NCBI GenBank assembly: GCA_900550285.1
Contig: URRW01000040.1
Coordinates: 1 to 16,895, forward strand
Direction of reading: 5' to 3'
DNA: 16,895 nt
Origin: an uncultured Lachnospiraceae bacterium
Lineage (GTDB): Bacteria > Bacillota > Clostridia > Lachnospirales > Lachnospiraceae
Positions 1 through 6,958 of the stretch are shown here, one piece after another (within the stretch, counting starts at the first letter, position 1; the number at the start of each line of letters is the position of its first letter). The translations under genes were made by a program, and so were the position numbers. The notes beneath the pieces were generated by a model, which worked only from the letters and a program-made list of their open reading frames with translations, was not told where the DNA came from and made no database searches.

Positions 1-1294
1 GACCGGTCTTGCCATTACTCACAGATGTAAAAACCTGATTCAGATCCTGCTTTAACGCTTCGCTGAGTTCTCCAAGATAGGTTTTCAGCGCGCCCGTTCC
101 CTCGCCCGAGATCTGGCTCAGTTCATTCATATGCTTTGCAAAATTCTGTTCCAGAAGCGTCAGGCTGTTGTTTACGCCCAGATTCAGTTCGCCCAGCTTC
201 TCTGCAACGCCGCCAAGATTCTGGCTGATATTCTGATCCAGCCCGCTGATATTTTGCCCCAGTCCGCTGATGTTCTGATTCAATCCGTTGATGTCAGTGC
301 CAAGCCCGCTGATGTTCTGATCCAGTCCGCTGATGTCAGTGCCAAGCCCGCTGATATTCTGATCCAGTCCGCTGATGTCCTCGCCCAGTCCGCCAAGATT
401 TGCGTCCATCTGATCCATCCGCGTCTCCAACAGGCTCCCCAGTTGATCTACCTTTGCCTGAAAGCTTGCGGTCAGATCTGAAAATGCCTGTGAAATCTGC
501 GTCATGTCCGTTTCCAAAATGATCTTCAGATTCCCTTCCACATCCGTCAGGCTCTGCACCAGAAGCTGATGGTCTTTTTTTAACGCTTCCTGATTTTTGG
601 TTTCTTCTGCCTGCAGCTTTTCGATCAGCCCTTTGATACCGTCATAGGAGCTGTTCAACTTATTTTCGATATTTTCCACCGACTGATTGATCTCCTGAAC
701 AGACTGGTTGACACGGTTGATCTCTGTGATCGACTGGTCATGGTCTTTGCCGTCCTGCTCTTTTTGCTCTTCCAGACTCGCGATCACTTTGGAAATCTGT
801 TCCAGCGACGCCTGAATCTCCGCATGGACGCTTTCCATGTCCGTCTGTATTTCATTGACCTTCGTATGTGTTGTTTTTTCCAGCTGCGTGACCCGCTCCG
901 TCATGCCGGAGGAGTTTTTCTCCAGCTGCTTCTGTACCTTTTCCGATTCCAAAAGAGCCTGCTCCCTCTGGGTCAGCCGCTCATTTACCTCATTTAGCTT
1001 CTCCCGGTTTCCCGAAATACTCTCGTCCAGCCTTTCCAGATACACGGCGGCGCTGCGCATTTCCTCCTGCATCTGTCCCTTTACGCTGTCCTCCATTTCC
1101 GAAAAGGAAAGCGAATTCTCCTCGCTTGCCCGGCGCACGGAATATCCGATCCCGACGCCCGAAAAAATGACCGCGATCGCCGCCACCGCTGCGCATACGG
1201 CGATTATTTTCCGTTTTTCCGATTGATTCAGCTGCTTTTTATTTTCCTGTTCCGTATCAGCACGGAAGATTTTTTTGTGATCTGTAGATTTCAT
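1..1294 (-). CDS. Membrane-anchored coiled-coil protein with heptad repeats (3' end outside window)
   Basis: The reading frame is open from ATG 1294 to the left edge, giving 431 residues with no stop, so the C-terminus is missing. The start is set by a strong GGAGGAGGGA ribosome binding site at 1301-1310. Residues 1-28 are charged and cytoplasmic-looking. Residues about 29-52 form one hydrophobic Ala/Ile/Val/Gly-rich helix followed by RR, as in a single-pass anchor. The rest is almost entirely Glu/Gln/Asn/Lys/Leu/Ile-rich predicted coiled coil without cysteine-rich or enzymatic motifs. Residues about 302-358 contain eight seven-residue repeats of the ISGLDQN/ISGLGTD kind. I do not recognise a named family; the architecture would suit a surface or septum-associated stalk or scaffold. 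No catalytic function is visible. It has its own promoter and a long leader (1295-1650). Confidence 0.85.
   Translation of the reverse strand, partial: MKSTDHKKIFRADTEQENKKQLNQSEKRKIIAVCAAVAAIAVIFSGVGIGYSVRRASEENSLSFSEMEDSVKGQMQEEMRSAAVYLERLDESISGNREKLNEVNERLTQREQALLESEKVQKQLEKNSSGMTERVTQLEKTTHTKVNEIQTDMESVHAEIQASLEQISKVIASLEEQKEQDGKDHDQSITEINRVNQSVQEINQSVENIENKLNSSYDGIKGLIEKLQAEETKNQEALKKDHQLLVQSLTDVEGNLKIILETDMTQISQAFSDLTASFQAKVDQLGSLLETRMDQMDANLGGLGEDISGLDQNISGLGTDISGLDQNISGLGTDINGLNQNISGLGQNISGLDQNISQNLGGVAEKLGELNLGVNNSLTLLEQNFAKHMNELSQISGEGTGALKTYLGELSEALKQDLNQVFTSVSNGKTG
224..391 (-). repeat. Eight tandem 21-bp repeats coding for coiled-coil heptads
   Basis: The hexamer gctgat (gttgat in one copy) recurs at 224, 245, 266, 287, 308, 329, 350 and 371, exactly every 21 bp, inside the coiled-coil gene. 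Each unit encodes one heptad of the form I-S-G-L-(D/G)-(Q/T)-(N/D), so Ile and Leu fall at the a and d core positions. Units alternate between LDQN and LGTD types, giving a 42-bp higher-order period. Near-identity at the DNA level indicates recent expansion or recombination, and copy number may vary between strains. Confidence 0.9.
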
Positions 1295-1650
1295 GGGACA
1301 TCCCTCCTCCCATTTTAAAAGGTCCGGCGTTCCCGAATGAACATCGGCGTGAATACTCCCGGACGAAATGACGCGCAAACAAGAAAGGCGTTTCCGGTTT
1401 ATCCCTCGCCCTGTTCGCGTGCCAGCAAGACTTACGGTCGCGCATAGTCCTCCCGTCCGATGCGCAAAAAAAACACAGCGCATCCCTGCATCCATATGCT
1501 GTTTTGATTGTAATAAAGGAATTGTTCTGACGTTTCTGAGCTCTCCGGTCAGACCGGCAAAAGGCTCCCTCTGCGAACCCTGTGCCGTCATAGATCATAA
1601 CCTGCCTTTTCCAAAAGGCGGCTGAAAATAAGAATTTGAAATGTAACTGC
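1295..1650 (-). promoter_or_regulatory. Long structured 5' leader of the coiled-coil gene
   Basis: About 350 nt lie between the promoter at 1651-1680 and the start codon at 1294, with no convincing gene. On the transcript a hairpin GCCUUUU-GG-AAAAGGC (1603-1619) comes first. A 53-nt element closed by UGACG/CGUCA (1586-1590 with 1528-1532) follows. It contains a long hairpin made of GGCA/UGCC (1583-1586 with 1556-1559) and a 7-bp helix (1575-1581 with 1561-1567). Then come a terminator-like hairpin with eight U (1466-1502) and three copies of ATGCGC or its complement that can pair alternatively. This resembles the aptamer-plus-expression-platform layout of a riboswitch, but I matched no known class. 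A 62-codon frame (1257-1445, behind GGGAGG with only 3 nt spacing) overlaps the coiled-coil start; I doubt it is translated. Confidence 0.45.
1466..1502 (-). terminator. Terminator-like hairpin with U8 inside the leader
   Basis: On the minus strand ACAGC (1498-1502) pairs with GCUGU (1475-1479), with further weaker pairing inside, and is followed by eight U (1466-1473). The stem is short, so strength is uncertain. Its ATGCGC segment (1478-1483) is complementary to GCGCAT at 1460-1465, directly after the U-run; that in turn can pair with ATGCGC at 1440-1445. This offers alternative folds. Confidence 0.4.
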
Positions 1651-1680
1651 ATCTTATCACGCAAGCCCGTCGCCAGTCAA
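1651..1680 (-). promoter_or_regulatory. Sigma-A promoter for the coiled-coil gene leader
   Basis: TTGACT (1675-1680) and TAAGAT (1651-1656) are separated by 18 bp on the minus strand. An AT-rich stretch lies directly upstream of the -35 box, which could act as an UP element. Expected transcription start is near 1644. Confidence 0.65.
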
Positions 1681-1694
1681 GCGCTTTGACCCAG

Positions 1695-1733
1695 TTTATA
1701 AAAGCTTTAAAAAGAGATGGTTTATTTTATAAA
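1695..1733. repeat. AT-rich inverted repeat upstream of the promoter
   Basis: TTTATAAAA (1695-1703) and TTTTATAAA (1725-1733) are perfect 9-bp arms around a 21-bp spacer. They lie between the end of the small-protein gene and the -35 box at 1675-1680. There is no GC-rich terminator in this gap, so read-through from the upstream operon is possible. The repeat could be an operator, an UP element or chance in AT-rich DNA. Confidence 0.35.
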
Positions 1734-1749
1734 AATTTCAGAGGATACG

Positions 1750-1923
1750 TTACATCTGGCGGCGCACGATCCGGTATTCGTCCCCCGGCTGATAATAGGG
1801 GCACGCGTCAAAGCTGCTGCTCAAAAAACGCACCATCTCATCCTCGTCCAGATCCATTTCGCACACATAACACTCATAATCCTCATCATAGGTAAAATAG
1901 GCGCACGCCTCACAGTTTGTCAT
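1750..1923 (-). CDS. Small Cys/acidic-rich protein, DUF6472 type
   Basis: This 57-residue protein begins MTNCEACAYFTYDEDYE and ends in QM. It has five cysteines (C4, C7, C18, C21, C41): two CxxC-like pairs plus a Cys-Pro-Tyr-Tyr near the C-terminus, with a DLDEDEM acidic stretch between. From memory it matches DUF6472, a Lachnospiraceae family without known function; the Cys spacing suggests a small metal-binding or zinc-ribbon fold (inference). The ATG at 1923 lies one base after the TAA of the exporter subunit at 1925, behind AAGGAAAGGA, so it is the last gene of that operon and is probably translated by coupling. No signal peptide or membrane helix is visible. Confidence 0.8.
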   Translation of the reverse strand: MTNCEACAYFTYDEDYECYVCEMDLDEDEMVRFLSSSFDACPYYQPGDEYRIVRRQM

Positions 1924-1924
1924 T

Positions 1925-2389
1925 TTAACTTACATTCCTTTCCTTCCTGCTAAATCCGCCCCTTTTAAAAAAGCGCTGCGGTATCTCAAATACAAATACG
2001 ATCCCCAGAACGATCGCGACCGCCACCTTCACCGCCAGAAATCCCTTTGACAGCGCCAGATCCAGCTGGTTTGTCACCAGATAATACGCCGTCCAGTAAA
2101 TCCCCGCTCCCGGTACAAGCGGCAGTATCCCGCTGATCAGAAAGATCGTTACCGGACAGCGCTTGCGCACCGCAAAAAACCGCGACAGCAAAATCACGAG
2201 CACCGTCGCCAGAAACACCACCGTCGGCTCCGACCAGAACTGTAGCGTTTCCCACAGCCCCACATAAACCGCCCAGCCTGCGCTGCCGATCAGCCCGCAG
2301 TATAAATAATATTGCGCAGGAACGCCGAACAGCGCGCCAAACGCCACCGTTCCGACGCCCGCCGCAAGCACCTTCATCAAAGCCGTCAC
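1925..2389 (-). CDS. Threonine/serine exporter, ThrE C-terminal half (YjjB/DUF3815 type)
   Basis: The 154-residue integral membrane protein has about five hydrophobic helices and the family signature ISGILPLVPGAGIY (residues about 86-99), the counterpart of SGSIMPLVPG in its partner. It corresponds to the second half of Corynebacterium ThrE and to the small YjjB-like subunit of split two-gene systems. Such proteins export threonine and serine, or dicarboxylates in YjjPB of E. coli, so the substrate is not fixed by sequence. The start is GTG at 2389, overlapping the TGA of the partner by 4 bp; an ATG at 2377 is an alternative. The C-terminal tail is basic and cytoplasmic-looking. The next gene starts one base after its stop. 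Confidence 0.88.
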   Translation of the reverse strand: MTALMKVLAAGVGTVAFGALFGVPAQYYLYCGLIGSAGWAVYVGLWETLQFWSEPTVVFLATVLVILLSRFFAVRKRCPVTIFLISGILPLVPGAGIYWTAYYLVTNQLDLALSKGFLAVKVAVAIVLGIVFVFEIPQRFFKRGGFSRKERNVS

Positions 2390-3171
2390 AGCATCGCACC
2401 TCCCGTCAGATGATGATATACGCTGATCACAAACCCAACGCCCGCCGCAATGGACAAAAATACGAGCAGGGCGTCGATCATGCGGACCGTCCCGGAAATA
2501 TAATCCCCGTCCGCAATATCGCGTATCCCGTTCGTAAACGCCAGCCCCGGCACGAGCGGCATGATCGAGCCGCTGATGATATGGCTCATGTTCATCCCAA
2601 AGGGCAGGCGCACCAGCAAAAGCCCCAGCACCGTGATCACAATGCCGCCGCCGATATTTTCCACGATTTTAGAGCAGTGCCCGCCGACAGACAGCAAATA
2701 CAAATACAGCACGATGCCGATCCCGAACGCCGCAAGGCAGTCCGCCAAATTTCCGCCGAACATCATGCAGAAGCATCCGCTTCCAAGCCCCGACATCAGC
2801 ACCCGCAGCTTTTTGGATTTTCCGGGCGCCGTACGGATCCTTGAAAGCTGTCTGCGGATTTCAGGCAGATCATATTTTCCCTCTTCAATTTCGCGGGAAA
2901 GCTGGTTTACGGCGGCAACCCGGTGAAGCTGCGCGCCCCGCACCGGAATGTGCTCCACCCGCGCAAACCGCTTCTCCTTCTCGCTTCCCGCCGTCAAAAA
3001 AATCCCGTTGCTTAACACAAAGGCGTTTTCCGATTCCACCCCAAAGTGACGGCAGATCCGGTCGATCGTCTCCTCTACCCGGAAGATCTCCGCGCCGTTT
3101 TCCAGCAAAATATGTCCCGCCTCCATCGCGGCGTCCAGCACTTCCCTCTGATCGATCCGTTCTGCCTCCAC
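2386..3171 (-). CDS. Threonine/serine exporter, ThrE N-terminal half (YjjP/DUF1212 type)
   Basis: This 261-residue protein begins with a soluble domain that carries the family pattern AGHILLENGAEIFRVEETI and a downstream FGV...AFVLSNGIFLT segment. About five membrane helices follow, including SGSIMPLVPGLAFTNGIRD. It forms the larger half of a split ThrE exporter with the next gene. I chose GTG 3171 because AGGGAGG lies 5 nt upstream; the frame stays open to a TTG at 3207, but that has no ribosome binding site. It lies 64 bp after the aminotransferase stop with no clear terminator between, so it is probably co-transcribed. It overlaps its partner gene by 4 bp. Confidence 0.88.
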   Translation of the reverse strand: MEAERIDQREVLDAAMEAGHILLENGAEIFRVEETIDRICRHFGVESENAFVLSNGIFLTAGSEKEKRFARVEHIPVRGAQLHRVAAVNQLSREIEEGKYDLPEIRRQLSRIRTAPGKSKKLRVLMSGLGSGCFCMMFGGNLADCLAAFGIGIVLYLYLLSVGGHCSKIVENIGGGIVITVLGLLLVRLPFGMNMSHIISGSIMPLVPGLAFTNGIRDIADGDYISGTVRMIDALLVFLSIAAGVGFVISVYHHLTGGAML

Positions 3172-3235
3172 AAAAGCCTCCCTCACCCAAAAACCGGGTT
3201 TTTTCAAAAATGATGCACCGCCGGCGCGCCCCTTT

Positions 3236-4522
3236 TTATGCGCGTTCCAGCAGCTTTTCTACGCTCACGAGCTTTACGCACAGTACAAACAGCTTCGTCG
3301 CCTCAATCAGCTCGCCGATCGGCGGGAAGGAGGGCGCGATGCGGATATTGGAATCATGCGGATCTTTTTTATAAGGATAGGTTGCGCCCGCACCGGTCAT
3401 CACAACGCCCGCCTCCTTTGCCTTTGCCACGATCGCCTTCGCACAGCCTTCCATCGCGTCAAAGGAAATAAAATATCCGCCGTGAGGCTTCGTCCATGTG
3501 CCGATTCCAAGATCTCCCAGCTCTTTGTCCAGAATATCCAGCACCGCCTCAAACTTGGGGCGCATGATCTCCGCATGCTTTTCCATCTGCTTTTCGATGC
3601 CCTCGATATTTTTAAAATACCGCACATGGCGCAGCTGGTTTAACTTGTCATGCCCGATCGTCTGCACCGTAAGCTGTGTCCGCAAATCGTCCAGATTTGC
3701 TTTGGAAGCGGAAATCGCAGCCACGCCGGAGCCGGGGAAGCTGATCTTGCTCGTGGAGCTGAATTTATAAACCATATCGGGATTGCCCGCCTTTTCACAT
3801 TCGGACAAAAGCTCCAGAATCACATCCTGAGGCTCTCCGTAAAGATGATGCACGTTGTAGGCGTTATCCCAGAAAATACGGAAATCCTTTGCCGCAGGCT
3901 TAAGTGCGGCGAACCGGCGCACCGTCTCGTCCGAATAGGTGTAGCCCTGCGGATTGGAATATTTCGGCACGCACCAGATTCCCTTTACCGCCTCGTCCCT
4001 GCTTACCAGCTCCTCTACCATATCCATGTCGGGGCCTTCCGGCGTCATCGGAACGTTGACCATCTCGATCCCGAAATATTCCGTAATCGAAAAATGCCTG
4101 TCATAGCCGGGAACCGGACAGAGGAATTTTACTTTATCAAGCTTGCACCACGGCGTCATTCCCATCACGCCGTGGGTGTAGGCGTGGCTTACCACGTCGA
4201 ACATCACGTTTAAGCTGGAATTGCCGTAAATGATGATATTTTCCGCCGGAACCTCGATCAGCTCGCCCAAAAGGCGCTTTGCCTCCGGAATGCCGTCCAT
4301 CACGCCATAGTTGCGGCAGTCGATGCCTGCCTCGCATTTTAAATCCGTAAAGCTGTCAAGCACGTCCATCATTCCCATGGAAAGATCCAGCTGCGCCGCG
4401 CTCGGCTTGCCGCGGGACATATCGAGCTTTAATCCCTTTCCCTGAAAATCCCTGTACTGCGCCTCCAGCGTGCTTTTCTCCTTCAGCAGTTCCTCTTTGC
4501 TTCTGTCTTTGTAAGCGGTCAT
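3236..4522 (-). CDS. Aspartate aminotransferase, PLP-dependent fold type I (MocR-like subgroup)
   Basis: At 428 residues it fits the distinctive aspartate aminotransferase subgroup (Pfam Asp_aminotransf) seen in Corynebacterium and clostridia. It moves the amino group between aspartate and 2-oxoglutarate in the cytoplasm. Visible features are an N-terminal helix region, GNSS (100-103) for phosphate binding, YSNPQGYTY (188-196), WDNAY (218-222) whose Asp219 should contact the pyridine nitrogen, SSTSKISFPG with the Schiff-base Lys259, and NIRIAPSFPP with Arg394 for the substrate carboxylate. Start ATG 4522 follows GAAGGAGA by 6-7 nt. It heads the operon that continues into the ThrE pair, which suggests a link between aspartate-derived amino acids and export (inference). 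Assignment to aspartate rather than another amino acid rests on family likeness. Confidence 0.88.
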   Translation of the reverse strand: MTAYKDRSKEELLKEKSTLEAQYRDFQGKGLKLDMSRGKPSAAQLDLSMGMMDVLDSFTDLKCEAGIDCRNYGVMDGIPEAKRLLGELIEVPAENIIIYGNSSLNVMFDVVSHAYTHGVMGMTPWCKLDKVKFLCPVPGYDRHFSITEYFGIEMVNVPMTPEGPDMDMVEELVSRDEAVKGIWCVPKYSNPQGYTYSDETVRRFAALKPAAKDFRIFWDNAYNVHHLYGEPQDVILELLSECEKAGNPDMVYKFSSTSKISFPGSGVAAISASKANLDDLRTQLTVQTIGHDKLNQLRHVRYFKNIEGIEKQMEKHAEIMRPKFEAVLDILDKELGDLGIGTWTKPHGGYFISFDAMEGCAKAIVAKAKEAGVVMTGAGATYPYKKDPHDSNIRIAPSFPPIGELIEATKLFVLCVKLVSVEKLLERA

Positions 4523-4586
4523 GGCGTTCTCCTTCCTCGTGTCCGGGCAGACATATCCTATATTTGTTATATTAACCCTTCATTTC

Positions 4587-4614
4587 ATTATCCACGATTC
4601 CCAAATGCTGTCAA
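4587..4614 (-). promoter_or_regulatory. Promoter of the aminotransferase-exporter operon
   Basis: A perfect TTGACA (4609-4614) and GATAAT (4587-4592) stand 16 bp apart on the minus strand, about 65 bp upstream of the ATG. The rest of the 270-bp gap to the tRNA gene shows no gene. Confidence 0.7.
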
Positions 4615-4747
4615 GTTATTTCTTTATCCGTCTGCGCCGTCCTTTCCTGCGCAGCTACCGTCTGCACTGTCCGGCAGAGCGGATGGTAACGCAGCATTGT
4701 ATCTTTGTAATCGGTTTCTTATTTTTTTATTTTTTTCAAAAAAATGC

Positions 4748-4776
4748 TTGCAAAATCATGCGGCATCCGCTATAAT
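4748..4776 (+). promoter_or_regulatory. Promoter of tRNA-Thr
   Basis: TTGCAA (4748-4753) and a perfect TATAAT (4771-4776) are separated by 17 bp. Initiation would fall a few bases before the tRNA 5' end at 4793. Confidence 0.8.
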
Positions 4777-4792
4777 ATCCATTGTTGAGTCC

Positions 4793-4865
4793 GCTGGAAT
4801 AGCGCAGTTGGTAGCGCAACTGATTCGTAATCAGTAGGTCGAGGGTTCGAGTCCCTTTTCCAGCT
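4793..4865 (+). tRNA. tRNA-Thr (anticodon CGT)
   Basis: The 73-nt cloverleaf is complete: acceptor GCTGGAA/TTCCAGC, D stem GCGC/GCGC, anticodon stem ACTGA/TCAGT around loop TTCGTAA with anticodon CGT (reads ACG), five-base variable region, and T arm GAGGG-TTCGAGT-CCCTT. The discriminator is T and CCA is not encoded. It is a single-gene unit with its own promoter and terminator. Confidence 0.96.
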
Positions 4866-4879
4866 CTGAACTTACAGGA

Positions 4880-4909
4880 ATGCCGATCCGTCAGGGTCGG
4901 CATTTTTTT
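4880..4909 (+). terminator. Intrinsic terminator of tRNA-Thr
   Basis: ATGCCGATCC and GGGTCGGCAT form a 10-bp stem (one G-T pair) with loop GTCA, followed by seven T (4903-4909). Confidence 0.9.
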
Positions 4910-4911
4910 AT

Positions 4912-4989
4912 GCGCACTCGCGCGAAGGGGCTCCATTGCCTGATGGCAAACGCGCCCGGCGCGGGTGTGCGCCAAGGCTCACACTTTTT
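4912..4989 (+). repeat. Dispersed 78-bp intergenic repeat, copy A
   Basis: This copy runs from GCGCAC to CACTTTTT directly behind the tRNA terminator. It matches copy C (15172-15249, minus) at 66 of 78 positions without gaps and is also related to copy B (12759-12836). Nested pairing is visible: GCGCAC/GTGCGC, CGCG/CGCG and TTGCC-TGAT-GGCAA. It is followed by the terminator of the convergent ABC operon. Confidence 0.85.
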
Positions 4990-5002
4990 ATATACTGTCT
5001 GC

Positions 5003-5047
5003 AAAAAATGCAGGGGTCGAAAACCAGCTTCGTCCCCTGCATTTTTT
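5003..5047. terminator. Bidirectional terminator between tRNA/repeat and ABC operon
   Basis: Perfect 14-bp arms (5003-5016 and 5034-5047) consist of A6TGCAGGGG and its complement. They give a GC-rich stem with six T on either strand. The loop can add a short CGAA/TTCG pairing. It ends the minus-strand ABC operon, whose last stop codon is at 5063. Confidence 0.92.
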
Positions 5048-5062
5048 ACATTCTATTCTCTT

Positions 5063-6958
5063 TTATTCCAGCTCAAACGCTCCCGTATAAAGCTGATAAT
5101 ACTTGCCCTTCTGGGCGATCAGGTCGTCGTGGCTGCCTCTTTCGATGATGCGGCCCTGCTCCAGCACCATGATGACGTCGGAGTTGCGTACCGTGGAAAG
5201 ACGGTGCGCGATGACGAATACCGTCCTGCCGTGCATCAAAGCGTCCATGCCGCGCTGTACGATCGCCTCGGTCCTCGTATCGATCGAGGAGGTTGCCTCG
5301 TCCATGATCATGACCGGAGGATCTGCCACCGCCGCCCTGGCAATGGAAATCAGCTGTCTCTGCCCCTGGGACAGATTCGCCCCGTTTGCCGTAATCATCG
5401 TATTATAGCCTTCGGGCAGACGGGTAATGAAATCATGCGCTCCCGCAAGCCGTGCCGCACCGATACATTCGCTGTCCGTCGCGTCCAGATTGCCGTAGCG
5501 GATATTTTCCATTACAGTTCCGGAAAACAGCACCGTATCCTGCAGGATGATCCCTAAGGAGCGGCGCAGATCCGCCTTTTTGATCTTGTTGATATTGATG
5601 CCGTCATAACGGATCTTTCCGTCCGCAATGTCATAAAAGCGGTTGATCAGGTTGGTGATCGTCGTCTTTCCTGCGCCGGTCGCGCCTACAAAAGCGACCT
5701 TCTGCCCCGGCTCGGCATACAGGGAAATGTCATGCAGCACGATTTTTTCCGGATTATATCCAAAATCCACTTCCGTCATGCGCACGTCGCCTTCCAGCTT
5801 CGTATAGGTTACGCTGCCGTCTGCGCTGTGGGGATGCTTCCATGCCCACATCTCCGTGCGCTCTTTGCATTCTACCAGTTCGCCGTTTTCCTCTTTTACA
5901 TTGACAAGCGTCACATAGCCCTCGTCCGTCTCCGCCTGCTCGTCGATCAGGTCAAAAATACGCTCTGCGCCGGCAAGACCCATGACAACGGAGTTGATCT
6001 GGTTGGAAACCTGACCGATATTTCCGCAGAACTGCCTTGTCATGTTCAAAAACGGAACGGTAATGCTGATGGACAGCGCCATGCCGGAAATGCTCAGGTT
6101 CGGCGCGCCCGCCAGCAGCAGGATGCCGCCTACGATCGCCACGATCACATAAAGCACGTTTCCCATGTTCATCAGGATCGGCATGAGCATGTTCGCATAA
6201 CGGTTTGCCTGCTCGGAAACGTGGAACAGCTCGTCGTTGATCTTATCAAAGTCCGCTTCCGTCTCCCGCTCGTGGCAAAATACCTTAACGACCTTCTGAC
6301 CGTTCATGATCTCTTCCACAAAGCCTTCGGATTTGCCCACCGCCATCTGCTGGTGCAGGAAATATTTTGCGGAGCTGGAGCCGACCTTCTTTGTCACAAC
6401 GCCCATGAGCACCACGCCCGCCAATACCACGAGCAGCAGCCAGACGCTGTAATACATCATGATGCAGAATACCGTCAGCACCGACACGCAGGAAATGATC
6501 AGCTGCGGGATACTCTGGGAAATGAGCTGGCGCAGCGTATCAATATCGTTCGTATAGTAGCTCATGATGTCGCCGTGGTTGTGCGTATCAAAATATTTGA
6601 TCGGCAGATCCTGCATTCCGTTGAACATTTTGACGCGCAGCTTCTTTAACGAGCCCTGCGTCACGATCGCCATTCCGTAGGCAAAGGCGTAGCCTGCCGC
6701 CAGAGACAGCACATAAAAAACGATCAGCAGGGAAACATATTTCAAAATCGGCCCGGATGCGCTGCTCCAGTCCTTCGTCTGCCAGCTCTGCTCCACGATC
6801 GCGATAATATTCTGCTGGAATACCGCCGGTATCGAGCTGATCATCGCATTCAGTACGACGCAGACCAAAACCATAGGCAGCAGCACCGGATAAAATTCAA
6901 ACAGCATTTTAAAAAGTCTTTTTAAGGTTCCTTTTTTCGCTTTGCCCTTATTCTTCAT
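5063..6958 (-). CDS. ABC exporter, half-transporter 2 (catalytic-site subunit of a heterodimer)
   Basis: This 631-residue protein is a type I ABC exporter with an N-terminal six-helix membrane domain (about 20-325) and a C-terminal ATPase domain (about 395-631). It has Walker A GATGAGKT (425-432), a Q-loop LQDT, Walker B MIMDEATS with catalytic Glu554, and switch His585 (IAHRLST), all canonical. The signature is LSQGQ (529-533) instead of LSGGQ. In the TM287/288 and BmrCD type, that deviation sits opposite the partner's degenerate Walker B. About 40 extra residues (345-390, with EMWAWKHPH) separate the two domains. Start ATG 6958 lies 8 nt after AAAGGAGG; a GTG at 6967 would be too close. It overlaps the upstream partner by 11 bp. 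The substrate (drug, lipid or peptide) cannot be told. Confidence 0.92.
   Translation of the reverse strand: MKNKGKAKKGTLKRLFKMLFEFYPVLLPMVLVCVVLNAMISSIPAVFQQNIIAIVEQSWQTKDWSSASGPILKYVSLLIVFYVLSLAAGYAFAYGMAIVTQGSLKKLRVKMFNGMQDLPIKYFDTHNHGDIMSYYTNDIDTLRQLISQSIPQLIISCVSVLTVFCIMMYYSVWLLLVVLAGVVLMGVVTKKVGSSSAKYFLHQQMAVGKSEGFVEEIMNGQKVVKVFCHERETEADFDKINDELFHVSEQANRYANMLMPILMNMGNVLYVIVAIVGGILLLAGAPNLSISGMALSISITVPFLNMTRQFCGNIGQVSNQINSVVMGLAGAERIFDLIDEQAETDEGYVTLVNVKEENGELVECKERTEMWAWKHPHSADGSVTYTKLEGDVRMTEVDFGYNPEKIVLHDISLYAEPGQKVAFVGATGAGKTTITNLINRFYDIADGKIRYDGININKIKKADLRRSLGIILQDTVLFSGTVMENIRYGNLDATDSECIGAARLAGAHDFITRLPEGYNTMITANGANLSQGQRQLISIARAAVADPPVMIMDEATSSIDTRTEAIVQRGMDALMHGRTVFVIAHRLSTVRNSDVIMVLEQGRIIERGSHDDLIAQKGKYYQLYTGAFELE

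Noticed and set aside
131..481. Plus-strand frame with repeated ADILIQSADV units
   Set aside because: It is the antisense reading of the 21-bp repeats; the minus frame has the promoter, ribosome site, membrane anchor and proper heptads.
1257..1445. 62-codon frame overlapping the start of the coiled-coil gene, behind GGGAGG
   Set aside because: Spacing to the ATG is only 3 nt, codon use is odd, and it lies in a structured leader. It is kept only as a remote leader-peptide possibility.
1295..1650. Match to c-di-GMP, guanidine-I (ykkC) or glycine riboswitches
   Set aside because: Short likenesses such as GCACAGGG or GGAGAGC occur, but the full conserved cores and ligand-contact motifs of these classes are absent.
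4736..4975. 79-codon frame on the minus strand containing GKGTRTLDLLITNQLRY
   Set aside because: It is the antisense of tRNA-Thr, its promoter and the terminator. This peptide is a well-known spurious annotation arising from tRNA genes.
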